A stretch of 38,072 nt of DNA from Desmonostoc geniculatum HA4340-LM1 (lineage in GTDB: Bacteria; Cyanobacteriota; Cyanobacteriia; Cyanobacteriales; Nostocaceae): contig JAHHHB010000069.1 in NCBI GenBank assembly GCA_019359545.1, forward strand, positions 1 to 38,072. Reading direction: 5' to 3'. The notes under the pieces are model-generated. The model made no database searches and was not told where the DNA came from. It saw only the letters and a program-made list of their open reading frames with translations. A program made the translations under genes and the position numbers. Of the stretch, positions 1 to 8,822 are shown piece after piece; position 1 is the first letter of the stretch, and the number at the start of each line of letters is the position of its first letter.

Positions 1-450
1 AACAACACATCTTTTCTCGAGTTAACGATCGCTCTTCTTGATAGTCTCAACTCCATAAGTTAAAATGTATACCAAAAAGCTATGTACACTTTTTTAGCGA
101 TCGCCTGCTTTTAGTCTAAACTCCAGTTAATGAGAGTAATGGCTAAATTGCTTTTCAAGTAATTGAAATAAGCGATCGCCACTCATGCTTTCAATAACAA
201 AATTACTCGACCCCTACGCTACCCAAACGGCGATGGCGCAGAGCGATCGCACTCTCTTAGGGTATATTGATCTCCTGAAGGGGCGTATTGCTTTTTGAGC
301 AATTCTCTCAAACTCCTGAATGAGGACTGAGCAGAGGAATTGGGCGATCGCTTATCCAAATGAAGCTAAAAGAGGGATCGCTATAATAAAACCAGTATCA
401 TATAGTCTCAATGTCTCGACTGGCTGGAACTGTAAATTTACAAATATTGG
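1..450. other. Intergenic region, no gene seen
   Basis: No convincing coding frame was found on either strand. The stretch holds several HIP1 (GCGATCGC) sites, typical of cyanobacterial chromosomes. It lies downstream of the minus-strand antitoxin-like gene, where a partner toxin would be expected, but no toxin-like frame can be read here. Confidence 0.6.
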
Positions 451-705
451 TCATTGTCCAGCCTGAGTACGTTTTTCTTGGAGTTTTTTTCTTAAACCTG
501 AAAATAGTTCTTCAGCATCCACAAATTCACCTCTATTCGCTGCTGCAATTCCTAGATTAATTTCCTGCTGTAATTCTTGAAATCTTCCTTGATATAAAAG
601 TTCCCATTCATCATTTTCTAGTAGATTAATAAAGGCTAATACCTGCTGTTGTTTTTCTGATGACAATACCCGTACTTTTTCTACAATAGTTTTTTCAATA
701 GTCAT
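451..705 (-). CDS. Small antitoxin-like protein, orphan
   Basis: 84 residues. The N-terminal half (VEKVRVLSSEKQQQVLAFIN, about residues 8-27) resembles the DUF2281-type segment found in many small cyanobacterial antitoxins. The C-terminal half, with GIAAANRGEFVDAEELF followed by basic residues, resembles the tail of ParD/RelB-like antitoxins that wraps the toxin. No toxin gene overlaps or follows it on the minus strand, so it appears to be a solitary antitoxin or the remains of a toxin-antitoxin pair. The role is inferred from family resemblance only; a small regulatory protein unrelated to toxin control is possible. Confidence 0.5.
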   Translation of the reverse strand: MTIEKTIVEKVRVLSSEKQQQVLAFINLLENDEWELLYQGRFQELQQEINLGIAAANRGEFVDAEELFSGLRKKLQEKRTQAGQ

Positions 706-833
706 TTAACTCGCTCCCTTTTCTAAAAAGCATGTTCATTATCTGCTAAACATAATCTTCTTTAATTCTACAAAAATCCAGTTTGATTAACTATCACATC
801 CTGTAAATGTTATCTGCCAAATTTGCAGGCAAA

Positions 834-1196
834 TCAGATCTGAAGGGTAGATTCAGCAACGCAACATTTGTGATTCAGGTAGTCATACATTTGCACATAG
901 TCTGCTGCAACTTCTCGTTTCACCTCTCGCACTAAATCTATAATTTGCTCGCGCGTATCACAACCTTCTTCCACCAGTGCTTGCTGCAACTGTTGGTGAA
1001 ACTCAGGTTCAGAGAGTTGCCCGTGTTCTGCATAAATTTTCCGACTGAGCAATTGTTTGAAAGCCTCCAGGCTGAGGATCGCGGCTTGTTGATGACCATC
1101 CACCGATAAACCGATCGCACTGCGGCTAGCACTTACCTGCTGAACCAATTCAGCCAGATTGGTATCGTGATTGGCTTCAATATTAGGGGACAGCAT
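834..1196 (-). CDS. Phd/YefM-like antitoxin, orphan
   Basis: 120 residues. Residues about 14-50 (NLAELVQQVSASRSAIGLSV, then DGHQQAAILSLEAFKQLL) follow the Phd/YefM pattern: a helix, a short beta region and the A-I-L-S-x-E-x-(F/Y) signature seen in DNA-binding type II antitoxins. The remainder is a longer acidic/helical tail. It is the second antitoxin-like gene in a row on this strand, but no Doc, YoeB, RelE or PIN toxin lies beside it. In another frame just past the stop the strand reads DLPANLADNIYRM, so the extreme C terminus may have been altered by a frameshift. Function as an antitoxin is inferred. Confidence 0.5.
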   Translation of the reverse strand: MLSPNIEANHDTNLAELVQQVSASRSAIGLSVDGHQQAAILSLEAFKQLLSRKIYAEHGQLSEPEFHQQLQQALVEEGCDTREQIIDLVREVKREVAADYVQMYDYLNHKCCVAESTLQI

Positions 1197-1430
1197 AATC
1201 TCAAGTTTCTAGAAGTCTCTATTCATCTAGTTTACAGCTATTTTGTCCTCATAGTAGAAAAGCGATCGCTGTACCTACAATCGGGAAGCGATCGCTCTCT
1301 CAATTCAATATATAAGCTGTTAATATCGGCAAATTTCGACTGAAAACTTATTTTTACAGAAAAGTATGGAGTTGTAGTATGTAAAGTATGGTTTGATGAA
1401 AATGTATACTTTGCTCAAGCTAGAAGATAT

Positions 1431-2354
1431 ATGGAGTTTGAACAGGCACTAGCGATCGCCACTCATGCTGTCAATCAAAAACTCGCTAGAACCCTGACCG
1501 AGGTGGAAATTGCGCTTTTGTTCGGTGCCTGGAACGACTTGACGTATGAGCAAATCGCCGATCGCTCAGGGTATTCTATTAACTACTTACAGTGAGATAT
1601 TGGCCCTAAATTCTGGCAGTTCCTGAGTTATGCTCTGGGTCGCAAAATTAACAAAACAAATCTGCGCGGTATTCTGTCCCAACTTAATGCACCAATCCCC
1701 AATCGCCAACCAGAAAACCAACGTTCTGTAGATTGGGGCGAGGCGATTAATGTTTCTCATTTCTGCGGTCGTGGGGAGGAGACTGCATATTTGGCAGGTG
1801 GAAGGGTTGCAGCCATTAATGTCGATCCAGGCACATCAAGGCTGGGTTATGGGAGCTGATTGGCATCCTAATGGGACGATGTTAGCTAGCGGTGTTGATC
1901 GCACAGTTAGCCTTTGGGATGCCCACACGGGTCAAAAACTGCGGGACTTGCATGGCTATAACAGTTGCATTTTGGCATTAGCCTGGAGTCCCGACGGTAA
2001 GTATGTAGCCTGTGGAGGGCAACAGTCCTTGATTGTGGTTTGGAATGCTACAACCGGAGAGCGTTTGACTGAGTTGAGAACAAGCAAGTCTGGCGATCGC
2101 AGTTGCTGGATTCCGAGTCTGGCATGGTTACCGGATGGAGCAGTGCTGGCAGCAGGATATACGGATGGCAAAATTAAATTGTGGCGATCGCATTTCTCGA
2201 ACAACCAATTCAAATTTACGATGTGCAAACAGGTAAAACTGTGCAAACCTTAAGTAGGCATCTTCCCTATGAAGGCGTGAATATTACCGAGGTGACGGGA
2301 ATTTCTGAGGGGCAAAAAATGAGCCTCAAAGCATTGGGAGCAATTCAAGTTTAA
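1431..2354 (+). pseudogene. Decayed NTPase/WD40-repeat protein gene
   Basis: Three pieces of one large cyanobacterial WD40-NTPase gene survive in order. From 1431 the frame reads MEFEQALAIATHAVNQKLAR and continues into GAWNDLTYEQIADRSGYS, the N-terminal domain that precedes NB-ARC/NACHT NTPases in such proteins. It hits an in-frame TGA at 1593 and then continues as DIGPKFWQFLSYALGRKI. The NTPase domain is almost entirely lost. From about 1770, in another frame, WD40 repeats appear (QAHQGWVMGADWHPNGTMLA, SPDGKYVACGG, LPDGAVLAAGYTDGKIKLW). A further frame change near 2190 leads to YDVQTGKTVQTL and the family's C-terminal signature PYEGVNITEVTGISEGQK, ending at TAA 2352-2354. At least one nonsense change, one large internal deletion and one frameshift make this a pseudogene. 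Confidence 0.8.
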
Positions 2355-2435
2355 CAATCAAGAATTCAGAATTCAGGAGTCAGAATTCTCTTGCTTGTAT
2401 TCTGTGCCATTGGGGGATGGAGTAGCGTTAGTGAT

Positions 2436-2528
2436 AGGACTTACGCACTGTACAAATTAATCATAATGTGTGTTGACGAAAATACGCGGAATTCGGAATT
2501 CGGAATTCCGCCTTGCGTAAGGGTTCTA
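2436..2528. mobile_element. Short MITE-like element, AGGACTTACGCA ends
   Basis: The left end reads AGGACTTACGCA and the right end TTGCGTAAGGGTTCT, an inverted match with a 2-base insertion. The interior carries a triplicated EcoRI-like tandem repeat (GGAATTC with one-base spacers, about 2488-2509). The same ends recur at 10490-10815, 16079-16169 and 16303-16396. No coding capacity. Confidence 0.6.
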
Positions 2529-2537
2529 GACATTTCA

Positions 2538-2570
2538 AATGGGTGGTTTATTTACGTCGTGTTGTACTAG
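2538..2570. repeat. Solo right end of CTAGTAC-type element
   Basis: The sequence AAATGGGTGGTTTATTTACG followed by a GTACTAG end closely matches the right end of the complete element at 20681-20782. The matching left end is missing, so this is probably a remnant left beside the element at 2436-2528. Confidence 0.5.
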
Positions 2571-2725
2571 GTACATTTTGATTCCCAGTTCCCAGTCCCT
2601 TACCTCTAAGAGAAGCAAGCATTAACTAACGTAAAAATTCTTAAAAGAGTTAATTAAGTTAGTACCTTTATACTAAGATAAGCGATCGCCCCTCCCCCTA
2701 TCCAGCACTATTCAGCGCAGGTGTT

Positions 2726-4888
2726 ATGCCCAAACGCCTCCTTGTGGTAGAATCTCCCGGAAAAGTCAAAAAACTCAGTCAAATCCTGGGTTCAGAATGG
2801 ATTGTTCGTGCTAGCTGTGGCCATATCCGCGAACTCAGTGATGAAGGTGAAGATTCATTGGGCTTTAGCATGGATGGCAGTCGGATCAAATGCAATTATA
2901 TTCCCCGCGACCAACGAGCCAAGGAAACCATTCAGCAATTAAAAGCCGCCCTCAAACAGGTTGATGAAGTTGTCATCGCCACCGACCCAGACCGGGAGGG
3001 AGAAACAATCGCTTGGCATATCAAAGAAGTACTGGGATTAAAAGAGCCAAAACGAGTTATTTATACAGAAATTACAGCATCAGCAGTTCGAGAAGCGATC
3101 GCCAAACCCAGAAAACTAGATTTAAACTTGGTAGGTGCGGGACAATGCCGCGATTGTCTCGATAAACTAGTCGGCTACAAGGGAAGTCCCCTAGTTTGGG
3201 CATTAAACAATGGGGCAAAAAGTGTCGGTCGAGTTCAAAGCGCCACATTGCACTTGATTTGTCAACGCGAAAAAGAAATTCAAATATTTGTACCCCAAGA
3301 CTACTGGAGTGTTTGGGTAGATTACGCCGAAGGATTTCGGGCTTTTTACAAAGGAACGGCAAATTCTGACGCAGACACACCAGAACAAAAAACTGAAACT
3401 GATGATGATGCCGCAGTCAACACTACACAGATACCAGAAAGCAAGCGTGTTCTGTCTGAAGCAGAAGCAAATAGGTTAGTTGAAGAAGCACGTCGCCATC
3501 CTCATCGGGTGATAAAGGTTGAAGGGAAAATAGTTCAGCGTCAACCACCTCCTCCATTTACCACCTCCACCCTGCAACAAGCAGCCGGTTCCAAGCTGAG
3601 GTTTTCTCCAGACAAAACCATGCAAGTTGCCCAAAAGCTTTATGAGGCAGGGTTAATTACATATATGCGAACAGATTCTGTGATGTTAAGTCCGGAATTT
3701 TGTGCTAGTGCGCGTCAGTGGTTAGAGCAAAATGACCCGCAGAATGTACGGCAGTCCTTAGCCAAACATCGCAGCGCTAAATTGGCTCAGGAAGCACATG
3801 AAGCTATCCGCCCAACAGATGTCTTTCGTCCTTCAGCCCAATTACGAGAAGAACTGCCAGGTGATGAGTTTAACCTGTATGTGATGATTTGGAAACGGGC
3901 GATCGCTTCTCAATGTCGTCCAGCCCAACTCCGGAAAACTCAAGTAATCACTCAATCTGGAAATCTGCTATGGCTTTGTAACGGACAAGTAGTTGAGTTT
4001 TACGGTTATGCCCGGTACTGGAATAATCTCAGTAAAGATACAGTTATACCCCAGTTGCAACAGGGACAGGTACTCACCTTAAAAAATGCACAGCATGAGA
4101 AGAAACAAACACAACCCCCGCCTCGATACAGCGAACCGAAACTAGTGCAACTAATGGAACGCAAAGGTATTGGTCGTCCCAGTACCTATGCTCCCACTGT
4201 CGCCACCTTGAAAAAGCGGGATTATGTACAGTTGACAAAGGATCATTTGCAACCAACGGCTTTGGGGTTAGAAGTTGATGCATTCTTACAGAAAGCCTTA
4301 CCGGATTTACTAGAGGCGGAGTTTACAGCTAAGATGGAGGATGCTCTAGATGCGATCGCAGTTGGCAAACAAGGCTGGCAACAATACTTAAGCACTTGGA
4401 ATCAGGAATACTTTGCCCCAGCTTTAGCCAAAGCCAAAACTGTAGCCGTGAGTCCTGCATCTGGAAACAAAGCTTCACCAGCGCAAGAACGCAAATATGA
4501 AACTTCCAAAACTCGCTGCCCTGAATGCAAAAATTTTCTCGCTAAAATTCCCAGCAGCAAAGTCAAAAAGAAATACTTTCTCAAATGTGTTAACGGCTGT
4601 GAAAACATCGTCCTTTTTTGGAGTGACTTTAATAAAACTTGGGAACAACCTCGAAACAAAGTACCCAAGGATGAAAGTGTTCCAAAACCTCAAGCTAAGC
4701 TAACTTCATACTCTTGCCCAGTATGTAAAAAACCATTAGAAGAATATAGCTACATTAAGGAAGGACAAAACAAAACAATGTTACGGTGTTCTAATCCCCA
4801 ATCTCGTCAGGACAAAAAACATCAGGAAGTGGCTTATTTTTCTACACAAAAAGGCTGGTGGAGTCCTAAGTTTGGTGAATTAAATTAA
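2726..4888 (+). CDS. topA: DNA topoisomerase I (type IA)
   Basis: 720 residues. The protein relaxes negatively supercoiled DNA by single-strand cleavage through a 5'-phosphotyrosine. The N-terminal TOPRIM domain shows LLVVESPGKVKKL (5-17) and the metal-binding DPDREGE. GRVQSATL is the core-domain signature, and the active-site segment GLITYMRTDS places the catalytic tyrosine at about residue 313 (E. coli Tyr319). Two C-terminal zinc-ribbon segments follow (CPECKNF...C..GC and CPVCKKP...RCSN). It is shorter than many bacterial TopA proteins and carries an acidic insert at about 215-240. The start is the ATG after GCAGGTGTT. The next gene follows after about 70 bp, so weak co-transcription is possible. 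Confidence 0.95.
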   Translation: MPKRLLVVESPGKVKKLSQILGSEWIVRASCGHIRELSDEGEDSLGFSMDGSRIKCNYIPRDQRAKETIQQLKAALKQVDEVVIATDPDREGETIAWHIKEVLGLKEPKRVIYTEITASAVREAIAKPRKLDLNLVGAGQCRDCLDKLVGYKGSPLVWALNNGAKSVGRVQSATLHLICQREKEIQIFVPQDYWSVWVDYAEGFRAFYKGTANSDADTPEQKTETDDDAAVNTTQIPESKRVLSEAEANRLVEEARRHPHRVIKVEGKIVQRQPPPPFTTSTLQQAAGSKLRFSPDKTMQVAQKLYEAGLITYMRTDSVMLSPEFCASARQWLEQNDPQNVRQSLAKHRSAKLAQEAHEAIRPTDVFRPSAQLREELPGDEFNLYVMIWKRAIASQCRPAQLRKTQVITQSGNLLWLCNGQVVEFYGYARYWNNLSKDTVIPQLQQGQVLTLKNAQHEKKQTQPPPRYSEPKLVQLMERKGIGRPSTYAPTVATLKKRDYVQLTKDHLQPTALGLEVDAFLQKALPDLLEAEFTAKMEDALDAIAVGKQGWQQYLSTWNQEYFAPALAKAKTVAVSPASGNKASPAQERKYETSKTRCPECKNFLAKIPSSKVKKKYFLKCVNGCENIVLFWSDFNKTWEQPRNKVPKDESVPKPQAKLTSYSCPVCKKPLEEYSYIKEGQNKTMLRCSNPQSRQDKKHQEVAYFSTQKGWWSPKFGELN

Positions 4889-4924
4889 AAAAATAATTCT
4901 GAATTCTGAATTCTGAATTCTGAA
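4889..4924. repeat. Tandem AATTCTG heptamer repeat
   Basis: About four copies of the 7-base unit AATTCTG occupy the gap between topA and the methyltransferase. Such short tandemly repeated sequences are common between genes in filamentous cyanobacteria. A variant (GGAATTC) occurs at 2488-2509. Confidence 0.8.
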
Positions 4925-4955
4925 GAAATTACAGCGTATTTCAGGTAATTGGACT

Positions 4956-5633
4956 ATGGACAAAAATGAACAACAAATTCTGGATTCATGGGCGGTGAAT
5001 GCCAAACCATGGACGCGTGTAGTTCGTGACCAACTTCTTGAAAGCCGTGCTTTAGTCACAGACACAGCGATTGTAGAGGCTGTAGTTGAACTTGAACCGC
5101 GAACCTTCTTAGACATCGGGTGTGGAGAAGGCTGGTTATGTCGTGAACTGTTCTGTCGCGGGTTTGATGGTTGGGGAGTTGATGGCATTGCCGAACTTGT
5201 TGAATCAGCGCAAAGCCTTGGCGATATCCGCTTTGTTGTATCTTCCTACTCAGATCTTCCGTCGCAAAAATTTGGCAGCATTAACCAGTTTGACTGCTTC
5301 ATCTGCAACTTTTCACTACTTGGGGAAAGCGCTATTGGCGAGATAGCCCAGGCAGGTAAAAGTTTGTTAACGGATAAGGGAAAAATAATCCTTCAAACAC
5401 TTCATCCTCTCATGGCTTGCGGCGACTTACCATACTCTGATGGTTGGCGAGAGACTTCTTGGCAAGGAATCGGATTAGAGTCGTTTCATCCTGCTCCCTG
5501 GTACTTCAGAACAATTGAATCATGGATTGGTGAGTTTCATCTGAAAAATTATCGTTTGTTGAAATTAATCGAACCCTGTCATCCAAAGACTAAAAAACCA
5601 GTCTCAATTTTATTCGTCTTTGAACGACAATAG
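4956..5633 (+). CDS. Class I SAM-dependent methyltransferase
   Basis: 225 residues. The Rossmann-fold methyltransferase motif I is clear: FLDIGCGEGWLCREL (about residues 51-65), followed by motif II around WGVDGIAELVESAQ (about 73-86) and motif IV-like FDCFICNFSLLG. These features indicate a soluble enzyme that transfers a methyl group from S-adenosylmethionine. No substrate signature is recognisable, and the C-terminal part (HPAPWYFRTIESWIGEF) resembles small-molecule methyltransferases of the Methyltransf_11/25 type. It lies 67 bp downstream of topA on the same strand, with only tandem repeats between. The substrate is unknown. Confidence 0.85.
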   Translation: MDKNEQQILDSWAVNAKPWTRVVRDQLLESRALVTDTAIVEAVVELEPRTFLDIGCGEGWLCRELFCRGFDGWGVDGIAELVESAQSLGDIRFVVSSYSDLPSQKFGSINQFDCFICNFSLLGESAIGEIAQAGKSLLTDKGKIILQTLHPLMACGDLPYSDGWRETSWQGIGLESFHPAPWYFRTIESWIGEFHLKNYRLLKLIEPCHPKTKKPVSILFVFERQ

Positions 5634-5653
5634 ATTTGTTGCAAAAGTTTTTT

Positions 5654-5673
5654 AGACGCGATTTATCGCGTCT
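5654..5673. repeat. Perfect hairpin AGACGCGA/TCGCGTCT
   Basis: Eight-base arms with a four-base TTTA loop, 20 bp after the methyltransferase stop. It could end that transcript on the plus strand, but a T-run directly after the stem is lacking. GACGCGAT-type hairpins are common dispersed repeats in Nostoc-like genomes. Confidence 0.6.
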
Positions 5674-5748
5674 CTACAATAATCGATCGCATTTCCTAGT
5701 GTCGAAAATAGCGATCGCTGTAAATCTGCAATGCCCAAATCTGATATT

Positions 5749-5899
5749 ATATCAAGTTCGGATGATTACTTATAATAAAATCTCTCAATGTAGGTTGGGT
5801 TGAACGGCAGTGAAACCCAACATCGACAAAGATAAAATGTTGGGTTTTGTTCCTCAACCCAACCTACAGATATTATAAGTGTTTAACCGAACTTGATAT
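5749..5899. mobile_element. MITE-like element, family 1, copy A
   Basis: The left end ATATCAAGTTCGG...ACTTATAAT and the right end (read inward) ATATCAAGTTCGG...ACTTATAAT form 28-base imperfect inverted repeats with four mismatches. The interior is itself a large inverted repeat (5789-5868) built on TGTAGGTTGGGTTGA and AAACCCAACAT. It has no coding capacity. Related ends occur at 8337-8464, 17333-17433 and 18505-18590. Confidence 0.75.
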
Positions 5900-5940
5900 T
5901 ACAATTAGGCAACAATAGTAAAAACCACGCAGAGAATAAT

Positions 5941-5966
5941 CAATGACAAATGACAAATGACAAATG
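5941..5966. repeat. CAAATGA tandem heptamers before the start codon
   Basis: Several copies of the heptamer TGACAAA run directly into the start codon of the pseudouridine synthase gene. The same heptamer family fills gaps at 8560-8582, 17227-17256, 17437-17466, 25634-25700 and 25769-25820. Confidence 0.75.
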
Positions 5967-6599
5967 ACTAATCACCATCGATATATTATTTTTTACAAAC
6001 CCTATGGTGTTCTCAGCCAGTTTACAAAAGAGACTCCCACACATAGCACTCTCAAAGATTATATTGATGTGCCTGATGTCTATCCTGTGGGACGCTTAGA
6101 TTGGGACAGTGAAGGTTTGCTTTTGTTAACCAACGATGGACAATTGCAACATCGCCTCGCCCATCCGCGTTTTGCTCATCAACGCACTTATTGGGTACAG
6201 GTAGAACGAATTCCTGATGCAGAGGCGATAAAAAGGTTGCAAACAGGTCTGGAAATTCAAGATTACCGCACTCAGCCAGCAGAAGTTAGACTGTTACCAG
6301 AAGAACCACAGCTACCGGAACGCAACCCGCCAATTAGATTTCGCAAAAATGTACCGACAGCTTGGCTGGAAATGACCTTGACAGAGGGAAAAAACCGCCA
6401 AGTACGGCGCATGACTGCGGCTGTGGGGTTTCCAACTTTGCGATTGGTGAGGGTCAGCATCGCCCACTTACAATTCAATGACCTACAACCCGGACAATGG
6501 CGCGACCTCACTGCATCTGAACTTCAATCTCTGCATCATTTCAGCAAATCAAAAAGTTTTCCCCAAACAATACCTTCGCCAAATCGAAAAATGCCCTGA
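5964..6599 (+). CDS. Pseudouridine synthase, RsuA/RluE type
   Basis: 211 residues. The enzyme isomerises a uridine in ribosomal RNA to pseudouridine. The opening IIFYKPYGVLSQF and the catalytic signature GRLDWDSEGLLLLTNDG (nucleophile Asp46) place it in the RsuA/RluB/RluE/RluF branch. The later motif EGKNRQVRRMTAAVGFPTLRLVR is also characteristic of that branch. An S4 RNA-binding domain is absent, as in RluE, and the length fits RluE. The exact 23S or 16S site cannot be read from sequence. The ATG follows heptamer repeats with no clear ribosome-binding site, so an upstream in-repeat ATG or leaderless initiation is possible. Confidence 0.88.
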   Translation: MTNHHRYIIFYKPYGVLSQFTKETPTHSTLKDYIDVPDVYPVGRLDWDSEGLLLLTNDGQLQHRLAHPRFAHQRTYWVQVERIPDAEAIKRLQTGLEIQDYRTQPAEVRLLPEEPQLPERNPPIRFRKNVPTAWLEMTLTEGKNRQVRRMTAAVGFPTLRLVRVSIAHLQFNDLQPGQWRDLTASELQSLHHFSKSKSFPQTIPSPNRKMP

Positions 6600-6601
6600 T
6601 T

Positions 6602-6632
6602 TGTAGGTTGGGTTGAGGCACGAAACCCAACA
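6602..6632. repeat. TGTAGGTTGGGTTGAGG repeat
   Basis: This copy of the TGTAGGTTGGGTTGAGG...AAACCCAACA unit also forms the interior of the element at 5749-5899. Here it stands alone just after the pseudouridine synthase stop. Its arms GTTGGGTT and AACCCAAC could form a hairpin in the transcript. Confidence 0.6.
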
Positions 6633-6767
6633 AATACGTTGGCAATACCTTAATTTAACCAGAAAGAATAAAGGCGTCAGTAGTCAGAATTCTTTCTTGT
6701 TAAATGAGAAAAAGCACAAGGGGCATAAGGTACAACCTTTAAGTGAAACTGTATAAGTCCTGCTTAA

Positions 6768-7679
6768 CTACTTAGGATTAACAACTAGGCATTTACCTGT
6801 GAGCATATCTTTGAGGATTACTAAATATTCCCTGAATGAAATATACACTGTTTTTTCTGGTAGAACATTTGTTTGAGGAAATGGCCGAGTGTAAATATTA
6901 GACATGGAGTGATGTAATGAATGTTCTAGACAATGGTTATGGGTAAGAAACAGAAACAATCTTTCTAAAATACCAGAAGGTTTCAAGTTTCTGGTTTTTA
7001 AATTACGCTCTTTTAAGTCTCCTTCAACAATCAGATTTCCATGTTCTATCAACTCGCAATGATGAATCATAAAAGATCCCATCCAACAAGTAATGAGATA
7101 AGAAATTACAATTTGACCTGGAGTTACTCCTAATAGCAAATGCGAAGTGTACCCAACTCCACCCCAAATAATCATCCGCATCCCAATAGAAATTATTAAT
7201 TTTTTAGAGCAGTATTTCTGTTTGAGTTTTGGATGTCGTGATATTCTGAAATTTGCCACGATTAAAATAAATATGTTTCCCAAACATATTTCCAAAAAAT
7301 TATAAAAAATTCGCCATGATTTATTCTTAATCTCTCCTAAAGGATGAAACTCTATATCGTTGTAAGTATGTACTTGAGAATGATGATAAGGATGTACTAT
7401 GTCAAAAGTTTGCGGATCGAGAAAAATTATCCAAGATAATATTAAGTAAAACAACTTATTGTCAATATTTGGTAAATATTCATGCCAGCATTCATGCATA
7501 AATTGTGCTAACAAACAAAGAAGATAAACTCCTGGAAAAAGCATAAACAAGAGTGAAAAAATATTTAGTGAAGCATAAATATAAGGTAAAAAAAACAAAT
7601 AAATCAGCCAAAGTAGTAAAGTAGATAAAAGTTTTACAGGTTGTTTACCTACTATTGAAATAGTAGTAATAGCTGTCAT
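6768..7679 (-). CDS. Fatty acid desaturase-like membrane protein
   Basis: 303 residues, strongly hydrophobic, AT-rich. Three histidine clusters of the membrane di-iron desaturase/hydroxylase family are visible: HECWHEY (62-68), HPYHHSQVH (96-104) and HNHCLEHSLHH (247-257), with an extra HH at 206-207. Hydrophobic segments at about 18-58, 74-90, 125-145 and 165-205 fit a four-helix membrane topology. The family inserts double bonds or hydroxyls into acyl lipids or carotenoids; the substrate cannot be read here. The start has a good ribosome-binding site, GAGGA, seven bases upstream. It lies at the distal end of a minus-strand group with a P450 and lipoxygenase but is separated from them by about 900 bp of repeats, so a shared pathway is only a possibility. 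Confidence 0.75.
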   Translation of the reverse strand: MTAITTISIVGKQPVKLLSTLLLWLIYLFFLPYIYASLNIFSLLFMLFPGVYLLCLLAQFMHECWHEYLPNIDNKLFYLILSWIIFLDPQTFDIVHPYHHSQVHTYNDIEFHPLGEIKNKSWRIFYNFLEICLGNIFILIVANFRISRHPKLKQKYCSKKLIISIGMRMIIWGGVGYTSHLLLGVTPGQIVISYLITCWMGSFMIHHCELIEHGNLIVEGDLKERNLKTRNLKPSGILERLFLFLTHNHCLEHSLHHSMSNIYTRPFPQTNVLPEKTVYISFREYLVILKDMLTGKCLVVNPK

Positions 7680-7960
7680 ATCTAATTCCTCGCAATAGTC
7701 AGTTAAACAAGAAAAAACACCTTATAAATAGAAGTGTTTTCGGCTTTTGCCGTTCATTAAATATTAACCAGAAAATCAAAAAATAAGCTATCTAGATTCA
7801 ACAACAACTCAAGATTATTAGACATAATACTTAATTACTAAGGGATAAAATCTTAGATTTAATTTTGACAATATCTTGATTTTTATAGACATAATGCTGA
7901 GAGGTTGTTTGAAAAGTAATTGGCTGTAATTTTAATTACGTTGTTACCCCCCTTAGTCCC

Positions 7961-8166
7961 CAGGGCTGTTTCATTCCCCAAAGAGCTTTAAAAATCAAGG
8001 GTTCTAGCAATGAAAAATTAGTTATTTTGTTACCAGCGTGCCGAGAAAATGAACTATTTTACTGATATTTAAGTGCTTAAATGTTCATCTCATCGTCACC
8101 CTTACTTACAATTTTCTCTTCTTACATCTTGACAAATCTTGTTTGAAATGGAATGAAACAGCCCTG
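7961..8166. mobile_element. MITE-like element with 17-bp perfect ends
   Basis: CAGGGCTGTTTCATTCC at 7961-7977 is repeated as a perfect inverted copy at 8150-8166, about 200 bp apart. The flanks outside also partly match in inverted orientation (CCCTTAG and CTTAAGGG). No open frame lies between, so it would be a non-autonomous insertion-sequence derivative. The parent family cannot be named from this alone. Confidence 0.65.
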
Positions 8167-8336
8167 CCCTTCTTAAGGGAGACTTTGAGAATGTAATGTT
8201 ATTCTGTCCTTTTTTTAGCACGGCTATTTCAAGCCACAAGGTAAAAATTTTGTCAATATGTGCGATCAGCATCAAGCGATCGCATTCATTATCTTTTGTC
8301 TCGATCCCAGACTCTGTTTCTCTACCAGGTTGACTG

Positions 8337-8464
8337 ATATCATGTCCGGTTAAAGACTTATCATTAAGGCAGCAGGGGGGCAGAGGAGCTCTTGAGCAGA
8401 GGGGAAGGGTTTTTGGTTTTCTGCATAGATTCGGGAATCATAACTAATTAGCCGGACATGATAT
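8337..8464. mobile_element. MITE-like element, family 1, copy B
   Basis: The left end ATATCATGTCCGGTTAAA and the right end (read inward) ATATCATGTCCGGCTAAT are inverted repeats of about 27 bases with roughly five mismatches. The interior is purine-rich (GGCAGCAGGGGGGCAGAGG) and unrelated to copy A. No coding capacity. Confidence 0.75.
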
Positions 8465-8582
8465 GACAGCAGTAATTAGCGAGATTTGTATCCACGCTAA
8501 GCAATACCGATGGAGACGGTTGGCGATCGCGCTGCTAACCGGCAGTAAAGTAAATAATGACAAATGATAAATGACAAATTGG

Positions 8583-8822
8583 CTATACAAATAAAAAGAA
8601 AGCAATGAGAATAGCACTAAGAACAATAGTGAATACAATAGCGTATTCGACTCTGCGGCTAAAAAATCCCACAGCGGCGACTAGGGCGATCGCTAGCCCG
8701 ATAATGCCAGCGTACTGTTCTTTTTGTAAGTTGCGTGCAATCAGTGGGTCTTTGTTTATACCAGGCGCTGGAGTTTCTTGAATTGTTTTTTGAGATGGTA
8801 ATTCTTGTGCTAAGAATTTCAT
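8583..8822 (-). CDS. Small two-helix membrane protein, unknown
   Basis: 79 residues. The N-terminal 36 residues are polar and proline-containing. They are followed by two hydrophobic segments, about 38-53 (YAGIIGLAIALVAAVGFF) and 59-79 (YAIVFTIVLSAILIAFFLFV), separated by the basic turn SRRVE. This is the shape of a small hairpin membrane protein with a cytoplasmic tail. I do not recognise the family. It follows the P450 gene on the same strand after about 290 bp. It could be a thylakoid or plasma-membrane accessory subunit, but nothing in the sequence proves this. Confidence 0.6.
   Translation of the reverse strand: MKFLAQELPSQKTIQETPAPGINKDPLIARNLQKEQYAGIIGLAIALVAAVGFFSRRVEYAIVFTIVLSAILIAFFLFV

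Larger units (their letters stand above)
7680..8582. other. Gene-free region with two mobile-element remnants
   Basis: About 900 bases without a convincing gene. It contains the CAGGGCTGTTTCATTCC element (7961-8166), the family 1 copy B element (8337-8464), a G-rich patch and a few CAAATGA heptamers at the end. The first 280 bases are AT-rich and would hold the desaturase promoter on the minus strand. Confidence 0.65.
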
